7,508 nt of DNA from Actinomycetospora sp. (GCA_025925615.1 JAICLN010000210.1:1-7508); one strand, 5' to 3'. Shown: positions 1 through 6,582, numbered from the stretch's first letter. A program made the numbers and translations. Notes: a model not told the origin generated them from the letters alone.

Positions 1-90
1 CGGGCCCCCGGGGGGGGCGCCCCGGGCCTTCTACCCCCCGGCGGGGGGCGGCCCCGCCCCCTTCGCGCCGCCCCCCCCCCCCACGCTCGG
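1..90. other. GC-extreme, homopolymer-rich left edge
   Basis: Only 6 of the first 82 bases are A or T. The stretch contains G8 (10-17), C6 and G6 arms separated by 3 nt (34-39 and 43-48, a strong hairpin) and C12 (71-82). I see no credible gene in it. It reads like the low-coverage end of a contig that broke at strong G/C hairpins, possibly with wrong base counts in the runs. A real terminator-like hairpin of an upstream gene is possible, but there is no T-tract. Confidence 0.55.
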
Positions 91-167
91 TGATCATGGC
101 TCGCGAGCCCGGCCGCAGCGGATGACGGATGATCGTGGCTCGCGAGCCCGACCGCACCGATGACGGA
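91..167. repeat. Two tandem 38-39 bp repeats with palindromic cores
   Basis: Copy 1 is 91-129 and copy 2 is 130-167. They differ by two substitutions and a small change near TGCA-type sequence before the shared ATGACGGA end. Each copy contains the perfect 12-bp palindrome GGCTCGCGAGCC (98-109 and 137-148), with centres 39 bp apart. The pair lies 53-91 nt upstream of the membrane protein gene at 220. It could be a double operator for a dimeric regulator, or part of a dispersed intergenic repeat family. The sequence alone does not decide. Confidence 0.6.
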
Positions 168-208
168 TGTCCCGAACGCTCCGACCGGAGCAGGCTGACC
201 CCGTGGAC

Positions 209-213
209 GGGAG
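209..213 (+). promoter_or_regulatory. Shine-Dalgarno for the membrane protein gene
   Basis: GGGAG lies 6 nt before the ATG at 220. It supports this ATG over upstream in-frame alternatives. It also shows that this gene, unlike most in the window, is probably translated from a leadered mRNA. Confidence 0.6.
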
Positions 214-219
214 CCGGCG

Positions 220-1020
220 ATGAGCGCGCTCGACGAGCGCCCCCGCGCGCACCACCGGCGCTGGGCGCTCGTCTTCGGCATCGCGGGCGTCGGGCTGCTG
301 CCGTGGATCGTCATCCTCTACGTCGTCCAGCCCCGGACCGCCGCGGTCGACGACCTGCCGCTGGCCGCCACCGGGGCCGTGGCCGCGATCGCCGCCGGGC
401 TGCTCGCCAGCGCCGTAGCGGCCCTCGTCGGCTCGCCCTACCTCGTCATGACGACGGCCGCGACCGGCCAGATCGCGCTGTGCACCGGGTTCTTCCACCT
501 CGTCACCGGCACCGCGTACGACCCACGCGCCGCCGCCTTCACCACCGTGCTCGTCCTGGGGCCGATCGTCGTGCTCTGCGGTGCCCTCGCGTGGCGGCAC
601 GGGGGCGCCGCGGACCCGGCGCCCCCGTCCCGCGTGCTCGCCGTGGTGCTCGTGGTGGCCGCCGTCGCGGTCGCTGCCGCCTGGGCCGGCGCGGCCTCCT
701 CGATGCACGTCCCGCCCGCGGACGCCGTCCACCTGAAGCTCACCTGGATCACCCTCGACGTCGCCGAGGCCGTCACGCTCCTGGCGACCGCCGCGGCGCT
801 GCGCCGGCGGCCCGTCCTCGTGCCCGCAGTGGCGGCTGCGGCCGGGGCGCTGCTGTGCTGCGACGTCTGGTTCAACGTCGTCGGGGCGGTGGGGGAGGCG
901 CGGACCGAGGCGGTCCAGATGGCCTTCGTGTCGATCCCGCTGGCCGTCGCGGCGTTCGTCGTCGGCGTCCGCGAGGTCCGCCACCGCCACCGACACGGCC
1001 GGCGGATCTCCCCGCGCTGA
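220..1020 (+). CDS. Polytopic membrane protein of unknown function
   Basis: This encodes 266 aa and I cannot assign a function. Hydrophobic stretches at about 15-36, 47-70, 73-96, 106-125, 138-160, 175-195, 199-222 and 231-251 suggest seven or eight membrane helices. The N-terminus is Arg/His rich and there is a basic tail (252-266, several His and Arg), so both ends are probably cytoplasmic. The C-terminal third has a Trp-x3-Asp-x2-Glu helix (176-183), an RRRP turn (195-198) and DVWFNV (215-220). From memory this resembles the DAWFDV signature of small uncharacterised actinobacterial membrane proteins, which usually have about four helices, so this one appears to carry extra helices in the middle. 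The ATG start is supported by a GGGAG site. The gene converges on pncA with a 16-nt gap (1021-1036), in which I see no terminator hairpin. The tandem palindromes upstream may control it. Confidence 0.75.
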   Translation: MSALDERPRAHHRRWALVFGIAGVGLLPWIVILYVVQPRTAAVDDLPLAATGAVAAIAAGLLASAVAALVGSPYLVMTTAATGQIALCTGFFHLVTGTAYDPRAAAFTTVLVLGPIVVLCGALAWRHGGAADPAPPSRVLAVVLVVAAVAVAAAWAGAASSMHVPPADAVHLKLTWITLDVAEAVTLLATAAALRRRPVLVPAVAAAAGALLCCDVWFNVVGAVGEARTEAVQMAFVSIPLAVAAFVVGVREVRHRHRHGRRISPR

Positions 1021-1036
1021 ACCCCCTGCCGAACCC

Positions 1037-1603
1037 TCAGGCCGAGTGGACCAGCGACACCCCGGCCCCGCTCATCTCGGCCAGGGCGAGGTCGGTGGTC
1101 ACCGGTAGCACGCCGGCCGTCAGGTCGAGCAGCACCGACGTCGTGAAGCCCTCGCGGACCGCGTCGAGGGCGGTCGCGCGCACGCAGTGGTCGGTGGCGA
1201 TGCCGCAGATCTCGATGATGTCGACGTCGCGCCCGCGCAGCCAGGCGGTCAGCGTCGCACCGGACGACGAGACGCCCTCGAACGCCGAGTACGCCGCGGT
1301 GTGCCGGCCCTTGGAGAACACCTCCTCGAGGGGCGCGACGTCGAGCTCGGGGTGGAACGCCGCGCCGGGGTCACCGACCAGGCAGTGCACCGGCCAGCTG
1401 TCGACGAAGTCGGGGTCGGAGGAGAAGTGCGCGCCCGGCTCCTCGTGGTAGTCGCGGGAGGCGACGACGTGGCTGTAGCGGCCGTGCTCGGCGGACAGAT
1501 GCGCACTGATCGCCGCTGCGGTGGCCGCCCCGCCCGCGACCCCCATCGAGCCGCCCTCGCAGAAGTCGACCTGGACGTCCACCACGATCAGCGCGCGCGC
1601 CAT
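1037..1603 (-). CDS. pncA: Nicotinamidase (PncA), isochorismatase-like hydrolase
   Basis: This 188-aa cytoplasmic enzyme hydrolyses nicotinamide to nicotinate and ammonia, the first step of salvage to NAD. All active-site residues known from M. tuberculosis PncA can be placed: the triad Asp9 (VVDVQ), Lys98 (FSKG) and Cys140 (GIATDHCVR), and the metal ligands Asp51, His53, His59 and His73. Length matches the usual 186-190 aa. The frame stays open upstream to 1663, but that would run into the end of pncB and add a non-homologous basic stretch. MARALIVVDVQ is the family-typical start. The gene follows pncB by 25 nt. No Shine-Dalgarno is visible, but TAGTGT lies 5 nt upstream, so it may have its own leaderless promoter besides read-through from pncB. 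The complete active site predicts it would also accept pyrazinamide (family knowledge). Confidence 0.95.
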   Translation of the reverse strand: MARALIVVDVQVDFCEGGSMGVAGGAATAAAISAHLSAEHGRYSHVVASRDYHEEPGAHFSSDPDFVDSWPVHCLVGDPGAAFHPELDVAPLEEVFSKGRHTAAYSAFEGVSSSGATLTAWLRGRDVDIIEICGIATDHCVRATALDAVREGFTTSVLLDLTAGVLPVTTDLALAEMSGAGVSLVHSA

Positions 1604-1608
1604 GCGAC

Positions 1609-1614
1609 ACACTA
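1609..1614 (-). promoter_or_regulatory. Candidate -10 element for pncA
   Basis: Read on the minus strand this is TAGTGT (TANNNT pattern), 5 nt before the pncA ATG in the 25-nt pncB-pncA gap. The spacing is slightly short for a leaderless start. There is no clear -35. Confidence 0.3.
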
Positions 1615-1628
1615 ACCACGCGGGGTGA

Positions 1629-2912
1629 TCAGTCGAGGAACGTCGTCGGGAGCGCCGGCTCACCGCGGGAGAGCTTCAGGCCCTCCCACGGGATCGCGAC
1701 CAGGTTCGCCCGCAGGTGCTCGCGGGCCTCGCCGAGGCCGGGCAGCCCGCTCACCGGCTCGCCGCTCTTCACCAGCGCGACGGGCACCACGCGGTCGTGC
1801 TCCCCGACCTCGACCGACCGGTCGCGCCGGTGCACGACCTCCTCGGTCGCGGTCCCGGTCGGCCGGTGCCGGCGCACGGCGGACTTCGCGCCGCCACGGG
1901 ACTCCTTCGACGACGAGCGCTTCGCCACCGGACGTCCCTCGACCTCGACGAGCTTGTAGACCATGCCCGCGGTCGGGGCGCCGGACCCGGTGACGACCGA
2001 GGTGCCGACCCCGTACGCGTCCACCGGCTCGGCGCGCAGCCCGGCGATGGCGTGCTCGTCGAGGTCGCCGGAGAGCACGACCCGGGTCGAGGTGGCGCCG
2101 AGCGAGTCCAGCTGGGCGCGGGCGCGCTGGGCCATGACGCCGAGGTCGCCCGAGTCGATCCGCACCGCTCCGAGCTCGGGGCCCGCGACGCGGACCGCGG
2201 TCTCGATGCCCCCGGTGATGTCGTACGTGTCGACGAGCAGGGTCGTCCCGACGCCGAGGGCGTCGACCTGCGCCCGGAACGCCTCCTCCTCGGTGTCGTG
2301 CAGCAGCGTGAACGCGTGGGCCGAGGTACCCGTCGTCGGGATCCCGTACCGGGCGGCCGCCTCGAGGTTGGACGAGGCGTCGAACCCGGCGAGGTAGGCG
2401 GCGCGGGCGGCGGCGACGGCCGCCTCCTCGTGCGTGCGGCGCGACCCCATCTCGATGAGCCGGCGGCCGTTCGCGGCCGTCGTCATGCGGGCCGCGGCGG
2501 AGGCGATCGCGCAGTCGTGGTTGAGGATCGAGAGCACGAGGGTCTCGAGCAGCACGCACTCGGCGAACGTCCCGCTGATCGAGAGGACCGGCGAGCCCGG
2601 GAAGTACAGCTCGCCCTCGGGGTAGCCGGCGATGTCCCCGGCGAACTGCGTCGACGCCAGGTGCTCCAGCGTCCGCTCGGAGATCGCACCCGTCGCCCGC
2701 AGCGCATCGAGCTCCGGCTCACCGAAGGAGAACCGCGCGAGCGCCTCGAGCAGCCGGCCGACGCCGGCGACCACGCCGTAGCGGCGGCCGTGGGGCAGGC
2801 TGCGGGCGAAGACCTCGAACGTGCACCGGCGTCCGGCGGTGCCGTCGGCGAGCGCCGCGCCGAGCATCGTGAGCTCGTACTGGTCGGTCATCAGCGCCGT
2901 ACCGCTCGTCAT
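1629..2912 (-). CDS. pncB: Nicotinate phosphoribosyltransferase (PncB1-type)
   Basis: This 427-aa cytoplasmic enzyme makes nicotinate mononucleotide from nicotinate and PRPP, with ATP hydrolysis; it uses the product of PncA. Family landmarks in order: TDQYELTM (9-16), FEVFARSLP (32-40), GELYFPGSPVL (100-110), ECVLLETLVLSI (118-129), GFDASSNLEA (176-185), GTSAHAFTLLH (195-205) with His199 as the expected phospho-His, VDTYD (227-231), RIDSGDLG (251-258), SGDLDE (281-286), GVGTSVVTGSGAP (301-313) and the basic KRSSSKES (331-338). It closely resembles M. tuberculosis PncB1 (Rv1330c) in motifs and in being divergent from clpS. Start: ATG at 2912, with TAGGCT 6 nt upstream, suits a leaderless mRNA; an internal Met at codon 8 (2891) is the alternative. 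pncA follows on the same strand. Confidence 0.95.
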   Translation of the reverse strand: MTSGTALMTDQYELTMLGAALADGTAGRRCTFEVFARSLPHGRRYGVVAGVGRLLEALARFSFGEPELDALRATGAISERTLEHLASTQFAGDIAGYPEGELYFPGSPVLSISGTFAECVLLETLVLSILNHDCAIASAAARMTTAANGRRLIEMGSRRTHEEAAVAAARAAYLAGFDASSNLEAAARYGIPTTGTSAHAFTLLHDTEEEAFRAQVDALGVGTTLLVDTYDITGGIETAVRVAGPELGAVRIDSGDLGVMAQRARAQLDSLGATSTRVVLSGDLDEHAIAGLRAEPVDAYGVGTSVVTGSGAPTAGMVYKLVEVEGRPVAKRSSSKESRGGAKSAVRRHRPTGTATEEVVHRRDRSVEVGEHDRVVPVALVKSGEPVSGLPGLGEAREHLRANLVAIPWEGLKLSRGEPALPTTFLD

Positions 2913-2918
2913 CCGGCC

Positions 2919-2924
2919 AGCCTA
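2919..2924 (-). promoter_or_regulatory. Candidate leaderless -10 element for pncB
   Basis: The minus strand reads TAGGCT, followed by 6 nt and the ATG at 2912. Transcription would begin at or next to the A of ATG. No good TTGACA-like -35 is seen 16-19 nt upstream. The element lies in the 60-bp divergent gap 2913-2972 shared with clpS, so both promoters must overlap or abut. Confidence 0.5.
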
Positions 2925-2960
2925 GGGGGCGGGCCCGTGCGCGCACCGACGCCGAGCTGA

Positions 2961-2966
2961 GACGAT
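2961..2966 (+). promoter_or_regulatory. Weak candidate -10 element for clpS
   Basis: GACGAT keeps the A at position 2 and the T at position 6 of the actinobacterial -10, and lies 6 nt before the ATG at 2973. The following GGGGA could instead serve as a weak ribosome binding site. Confidence 0.3.
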
Positions 2967-2972
2967 GGGGAC

Positions 2973-3320
2973 ATGCGCGTGCACGTCGGCCGGGGCGGGT
3001 GTGGTCCCGGGACGGCTGTCCGGCTCTCCGCGCCCGCCGAGCCGGCGACCAGCGTCGAGGAGCGGCCCGAGGAGCTCGTCGACGCCGACACCCCGTGGCA
3101 GACGATCGTCTGGAACGACCCCGTGAACCTCATGTCCTACGTGACCTGGGTATTCCAGAAACTGTTCGGCTACGACAAGGCCACGGCGACCGCGCTGATG
3201 ATGGACGTGCACCACAAGGGCCGGGCGACGGTGTCGTCGGGCAGCCGGGAGAAGGTGGAGGGCGACGTCGCCAAGCTCCACGCGGCCGGGCTGTGGGCGA
3301 CGATGCAGCGGTCGTCGTAG
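2973..3320 (+). CDS. clpS: ATP-dependent Clp protease adaptor ClpS
   Basis: This 115-aa protein is the adaptor that binds N-terminal destabilising residues and delivers substrates to the Clp unfoldase, ClpC1 in actinobacteria. The ClpS core spans about 43-112. [11 protein letters not shown] (47-57) supplies the Asn48/Asp49 pair that contacts the N-degron amino group and the Met54 gate. FQKLFGYD (61-68) and MMDVHHKG (76-83), with the pocket His80, follow, and the end is [12 protein letters not shown] (101-112), nearly identical to mycobacterial ClpS. Residues 1-40 form a Gly/Pro/acid-rich flexible arm, about 14 residues longer than in M. tuberculosis (101 aa). A shorter real N-terminus is possible, but the only nearby alternative is the GTG at 2979. 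The stop is 3 nt before the DUF2017 gene, implying one transcript. Confidence 0.93.
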   Translation: MRVHVGRGGCGPGTAVRLSAPAEPATSVEERPEELVDADTPWQTIVWNDPVNLMSYVTWVFQKLFGYDKATATALMMDVHHKGRATVSSGSREKVEGDVAKLHAAGLWATMQRSS

Positions 3321-3323
3321 CCC

Positions 3324-3935
3324 GTGCGCGCCTGGAAACGGCACGGCCGCGGTGAGCGGGCCCGCTTCGTCGCCACCCTCGACCCGCCCGAGGCCTCGGT
3401 GCTGCGTGGCCTCGTCGGGCAGGTCGACGACATGCTCTCCGGGCGGTCCGCCGCCTCTCCGAGCGACGAGCTGTCCGCGCTCACCGGCATCCGCACCGGC
3501 CTGTCGACGCCGCCGGAGGACCCGGTGCTCGCGCGCCTGCTCCCGGAGTTCCACCGTCCTGACGCGGATCCGGGCCGCGACGCCGACGAGGGTCACGACG
3601 ACGGCGGGGCCGGCACCGGTCCCGACGATGCGGCACTGGCCGCCGCGCTGCGCTCGGTCCGCGAGCCGGAGCTCATCGAGGCCAAGCGCGACGCCATCGC
3701 GACGATGCTCACCTCGCTCCCGACCGGCGGCGGACGGGTCGAGCTGACCGTGCCCCAGGCCGAGGCGTGGCTGTCCGCGGTGAACGACGTCCGCCTCGCC
3801 CTGGGCACGGCGCTCGAGGTGAGCGAGGACATGCCCGAGCAGCTCCCGCCGGACGACCCCCGCGCCGACCACCTGCCCGTCTACCACTGGTTGACCTGGT
3901 TGCAGGACTCGCTGGTCACCGTGCTGATGCGGTGA
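3324..3935 (+). CDS. DUF2017 family protein (Rv1332-like)
   Basis: This encodes 203 aa of unknown function, without a signal peptide or membrane helix. It matches the DUF2017 pattern: a basic start with a strand pair (MRAWKR to RFVATLDPPE, 1-23), a helix with LRGLVGQVDDML (28-39), a central EPELIEAKRDAI helix (114-125), AEAWLSAVNDVRLALGT (146-162) and YHWLTWLQDSLV (187-198). An acidic, Gly-rich stretch (80-103, many Asp) looks like a disordered loop between two helical halves. Translation probably starts at GTG 3324, only 3 nt after the clpS stop and with no visible Shine-Dalgarno, so translational coupling to clpS is likely. The clpS-DUF2017 pair is widespread in actinobacteria; a role linked to Clp proteolysis is only a guess from position. 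Confidence 0.88.
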   Translation: MRAWKRHGRGERARFVATLDPPEASVLRGLVGQVDDMLSGRSAASPSDELSALTGIRTGLSTPPEDPVLARLLPEFHRPDADPGRDADEGHDDGGAGTGPDDAALAAALRSVREPELIEAKRDAIATMLTSLPTGGGRVELTVPQAEAWLSAVNDVRLALGTALEVSEDMPEQLPPDDPRADHLPVYHWLTWLQDSLVTVLMR

Positions 3936-3957
3936 CGACCGTCGCCGGAGTTCCGCG

Positions 3958-3986
3958 CTGACCGGGCCGTGGCCGCCACGTAGGGT
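3958..3986 (+). promoter_or_regulatory. Predicted leaderless promoter for mec
   Basis: CTGACC (3958-3963, four of six matches to TTGACA), a 17-nt spacer and TAGGGT (3981-3986) form the best sigma-A-type promoter in the window. The GTG at 3994 begins 7 nt after the -10, where transcription should start. This argues for the 3994 start and for a separate promoter for mec rather than only read-through from clpS. Confidence 0.6.
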
Positions 3987-3993
3987 GGACGGC

Positions 3994-4530
3994 GTGCTGG
4001 TCATCCGTGCCGACCTCGTCGAGGAGATGGTGGCGCACGCGCGGCGCGACCACCCGCGCGAGGCGTGCGGTCAGCTGCTGGGCCCGGAGGAGAGCGACCG
4101 GCCCGAGCGCTACGTGCCGATGACCAACGCCGACGACGCCGAGGCGCGCGGCAGCGACTACCGGTTCGACTCCCGCGAGCAGTTCGCCGTGCACAAGCAG
4201 GCGATGGCGAACGACGAGGAGCCCGTCGTCGTCTTCCACTCGCACACCCGGGTGCCCCGCCGCCCGCTGACCGACTCCGGGCTGCCCGAGGCGTACCCGT
4301 CGGTCAAGGACATCGAGTACATGGGCCTGCAGCCCGGCGTGCACTTCGCGATCGTCGCCCTGACGGGTCCCGACGCCGAGCCCGACCTGCGGTCGTTCCT
4401 GCTGGACGACGCGGGCGAGGTCGTCGAGGACGAGGTCCAGGTCGTGGAGAACTACATGTTCTCCCACACCGGCGCGGCTGATGTTCCCCCCGTCGCTGCG
4501 CTCGCCCCGGACGTCCCCGACCGTTCCTGA
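3994..4530 (+). CDS. mec: CysO-cysteine peptidase Mec (JAMM/MPN+ zinc peptidase), with loop insertion
   Basis: This 178-aa Zn-dependent JAMM peptidase is predicted to release cysteine from the CysO-Cys adduct. The N-terminus LVIRADLVEEMVAHARRDHP (2-21) and the catalytic Glu23 (EACG) match Rv1334. The metal motif has His82 and His84 (FHSHT), then Ser103 (AYPS) and Asp106 (VKDIE). In the family HSHT is followed almost directly by AYPSxxD, but here about 11 extra residues (around 86-96, RVPRRPLTDSG) separate them. The family normally ends near the VVENY at 150-154; here a 24-residue Pro/Ala-rich tail follows. GTG 3994 is preferred over the in-frame GTG 3985 because the latter overlaps the -10 element. 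cysO starts 83 nt downstream. Assignment is secure from motif and context; activity with the insertion is unproven. Confidence 0.88.
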   Translation: MLVIRADLVEEMVAHARRDHPREACGQLLGPEESDRPERYVPMTNADDAEARGSDYRFDSREQFAVHKQAMANDEEPVVVFHSHTRVPRRPLTDSGLPEAYPSVKDIEYMGLQPGVHFAIVALTGPDAEPDLRSFLLDDAGEVVEDEVQVVENYMFSHTGAADVPPVAALAPDVPDRS

Positions 4531-4551
4531 GCCGTTCTCGACCGTCCCGGA
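4511..4551 (+). repeat. Four imperfect 10-nt direct repeats at the end of mec
   Basis: Units at 4511-4520 (ACGTCCCCGA), 4521-4530 (CCGTTCCTGA), 4532-4541 (CCGTTCTCGA) and 4542-4551 (CCGTCCCGGA) share a consensus near CCGTYCCCGA and a 10-11 nt period. They span the mec stop codon. They may be a helically phased binding site or slippage-derived sequence that lengthened the mec tail. The rest of the gap, 4552-4601, holds only a short CGTCG-TG-CGACG inverted repeat (4561-4572). Confidence 0.4.
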
Positions 4552-4601
4552 ACAACCCGCCGTCGTGCGACGCTGTCCCCAGCAATCGAACTCGTCCCCC
4601 T

Positions 4602-4607
4602 GGAGGA
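4602..4607 (+). promoter_or_regulatory. Strong Shine-Dalgarno for cysO
   Basis: GGAGGA, 6 nt before the GTG at 4614, is the best ribosome binding site in the window. It fixes the start of cysO and suggests high translation, as expected for a stoichiometric sulfur carrier. Confidence 0.8.
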
Positions 4608-4613
4608 ATCGCC

Positions 4614-4889
4614 GTGTCCGCCACCGTCTCGATCCCGACGATCCTGCGCACCCACACCGGTGGGGAGAAGCAGGTCAAGGCCGACGGGTCGACGCTGCAG
4701 GAGGTCATCACCGACCTCGAGGCGAACCACCCCGGCATCAAGGACCGCCTGGTCACCGACGGTGCGCTGCACCGGTTCGTGAACGTCTACGTCAACGACG
4801 AGGACGTCCGCTTCGCCGGCGGCCTGGACGCGCAGGTGCCCGACGGCGGCACCGTGACGATCCTGCCCGCGGTCGCCGGCGGCCGCTGA
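4614..4889 (+). CDS. cysO: Sulfur carrier protein CysO (MoaD/ThiS ubiquitin-like fold), GGR terminus
   Basis: This 91-aa beta-grasp protein carries sulfur as a C-terminal thiocarboxylate for cysteine synthesis. The start SATVSIPTILRTHTGG (2-17), DLEANHPGI (34-42), LHRFVNVYVNDEDVRF (52-67) and VTILPAVAGG (81-90) match M. tuberculosis CysO (Rv1335) almost residue for residue. Unlike that protein, which ends in Gly-Gly, this one ends Gly89-Gly90-Arg91: a CGC codon sits before TGA (4884-4889). The diglycine must be terminal for adenylation and sulfur loading, normally by a MoeZ-type E1 enzyme not encoded here, so the Arg predicts a processing step. The flanking genes mec and cysM complete the pathway. 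A 42-nt gap separates it from cysM. Confidence 0.95.
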   Translation: MSATVSIPTILRTHTGGEKQVKADGSTLQEVITDLEANHPGIKDRLVTDGALHRFVNVYVNDEDVRFAGGLDAQVPDGGTVTILPAVAGGR

Positions 4890-5882
<993 letters not shown>

Positions 5883-5915
5883 CCGATTCCTCACGCTCTC
5901 CCTGCTCGGCGGCGG

Positions 5916-5921
5916 TAACCT
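5916..5921 (+). promoter_or_regulatory. Predicted leaderless -10 element for the rhomboid gene
   Basis: TAACCT followed by 7 nt and the GTG at 5929. There is no Shine-Dalgarno between cysM and this gene, and no convincing -35. It suggests a transcription start at the GTG itself, independent of the cysteine operon. Confidence 0.5.
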
Positions 5922-5928
5922 CGAGCGG

Positions 5929-6582
5929 GTGAGCAGCCCCACGGATGTGGTCAAGGCGAAGCCCCGCGTGTTCCCCGAGCACCCGCTGCGGGCGGCGATC
6001 GGGATGCTGGTCTTCCTGGCCGTGCTGTGGGTGATCGAGGCGGTCGACCAGTTCGTGCTCGGCGGCGCGCTCGACCAGGACGGCATAGAGCCGCGCCAGG
6101 TCGACGGGCTCGCCGGCATCCTGTGGGCGCCCCTGCTGCATGCGAGCTGGGCGCACCTCATCGCGAACTCGCTGCCCTTCCTCGTGCTCGGGTTCCTCGT
6201 GCTCGCGGGCGGGCTCGGCCAGTTCCTCGCGGTGACGGCGCTCGTGTGGCTGCTCGGCGGGTTCCTGACGTGGCTGACCGGCGGCTTCGGCGTCACGATC
6301 GGCGCCTCCGGGGTGATCTTCGGCTGGCTCGCGTTCCTGCTGTTCCGCGGCCTGTTCGCGCGCTCCGGGCGCCAGATCGCGCTCGCCGTCGTGCTGCTCC
6401 TGCTCTACGGCGGCGTGCTGTGGGGCGTCCTCCCCGGGACCCCCGGCGTCTCCTGGCAGGCCCACCTGTTCGGGGCCCTGTCGGGCGTCCTCGCGGCCCG
6501 TCTCGTCGCGTCCGCGGACCGCCGCGCCGGCGCCGGTCGCCCTCCCTCCGGTCCGGTGTCGCCCTCTCCGATCGGCCCGTAG
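5929..6582 (+). CDS. Rhomboid family intramembrane serine protease (Rv1337-like)
   Basis: This 217-aa polytopic membrane protein is predicted to cleave membrane-embedded substrates. Hydrophobic segments at about 21-40, 62-72 with 77-95, 97-117, 121-142, 149-168 and 176-195 fit the six-helix rhomboid core. The catalytic serine is Ser127 in GASG (125-128), followed by VIFGW. The paired histidine is His179 in [11 protein letters not shown] (176-186). His76 and Asn80 (HLIAN) in the second helix match the HxxxN oxyanion-site signature. All key residues are present, so it should be active. The C-terminus (196-217) is a cytoplasmic Arg/Pro/Ser-rich tail. It corresponds to Rv1337 in motif and position after cysM; substrates of these mycobacterial-type rhomboids are not established. 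Its TAG stop forms part of the next gene's predicted -10 element. Confidence 0.92.
   Translation: MSSPTDVVKAKPRVFPEHPLRAAIGMLVFLAVLWVIEAVDQFVLGGALDQDGIEPRQVDGLAGILWAPLLHASWAHLIANSLPFLVLGFLVLAGGLGQFLAVTALVWLLGGFLTWLTGGFGVTIGASGVIFGWLAFLLFRGLFARSGRQIALAVVLLLLYGGVLWGVLPGTPGVSWQAHLFGALSGVLAARLVASADRRAGAGRPPSGPVSPSPIGP

Noticed and set aside
1021..1036. Bidirectional terminator between the convergent membrane protein and pncA genes
   Set aside because: The 16-nt gap is C-rich with no inverted repeat; none can be claimed.
129..1451. 440-codon plus-strand frame beginning in the tandem repeat
   Set aside because: Overlaps the membrane protein in another frame and runs antisense into pncA; Arg/Pro/Ala-rich shadow.
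1604..1663. Longer N-terminus for pncA
   Set aside because: It would overlap the pncB stop and add 20 residues with no counterpart in nicotinamidases.
1716..2960. 414-codon open frame on the plus strand
   Set aside because: Antisense to pncB, which carries the full set of family motifs.
3985..3993. Upstream GTG start for mec, adding three codons
   Set aside because: It overlaps the TAGGGT -10 element, so it would lie upstream of the predicted transcription start; GTG 3994 also matches the family N-terminus.
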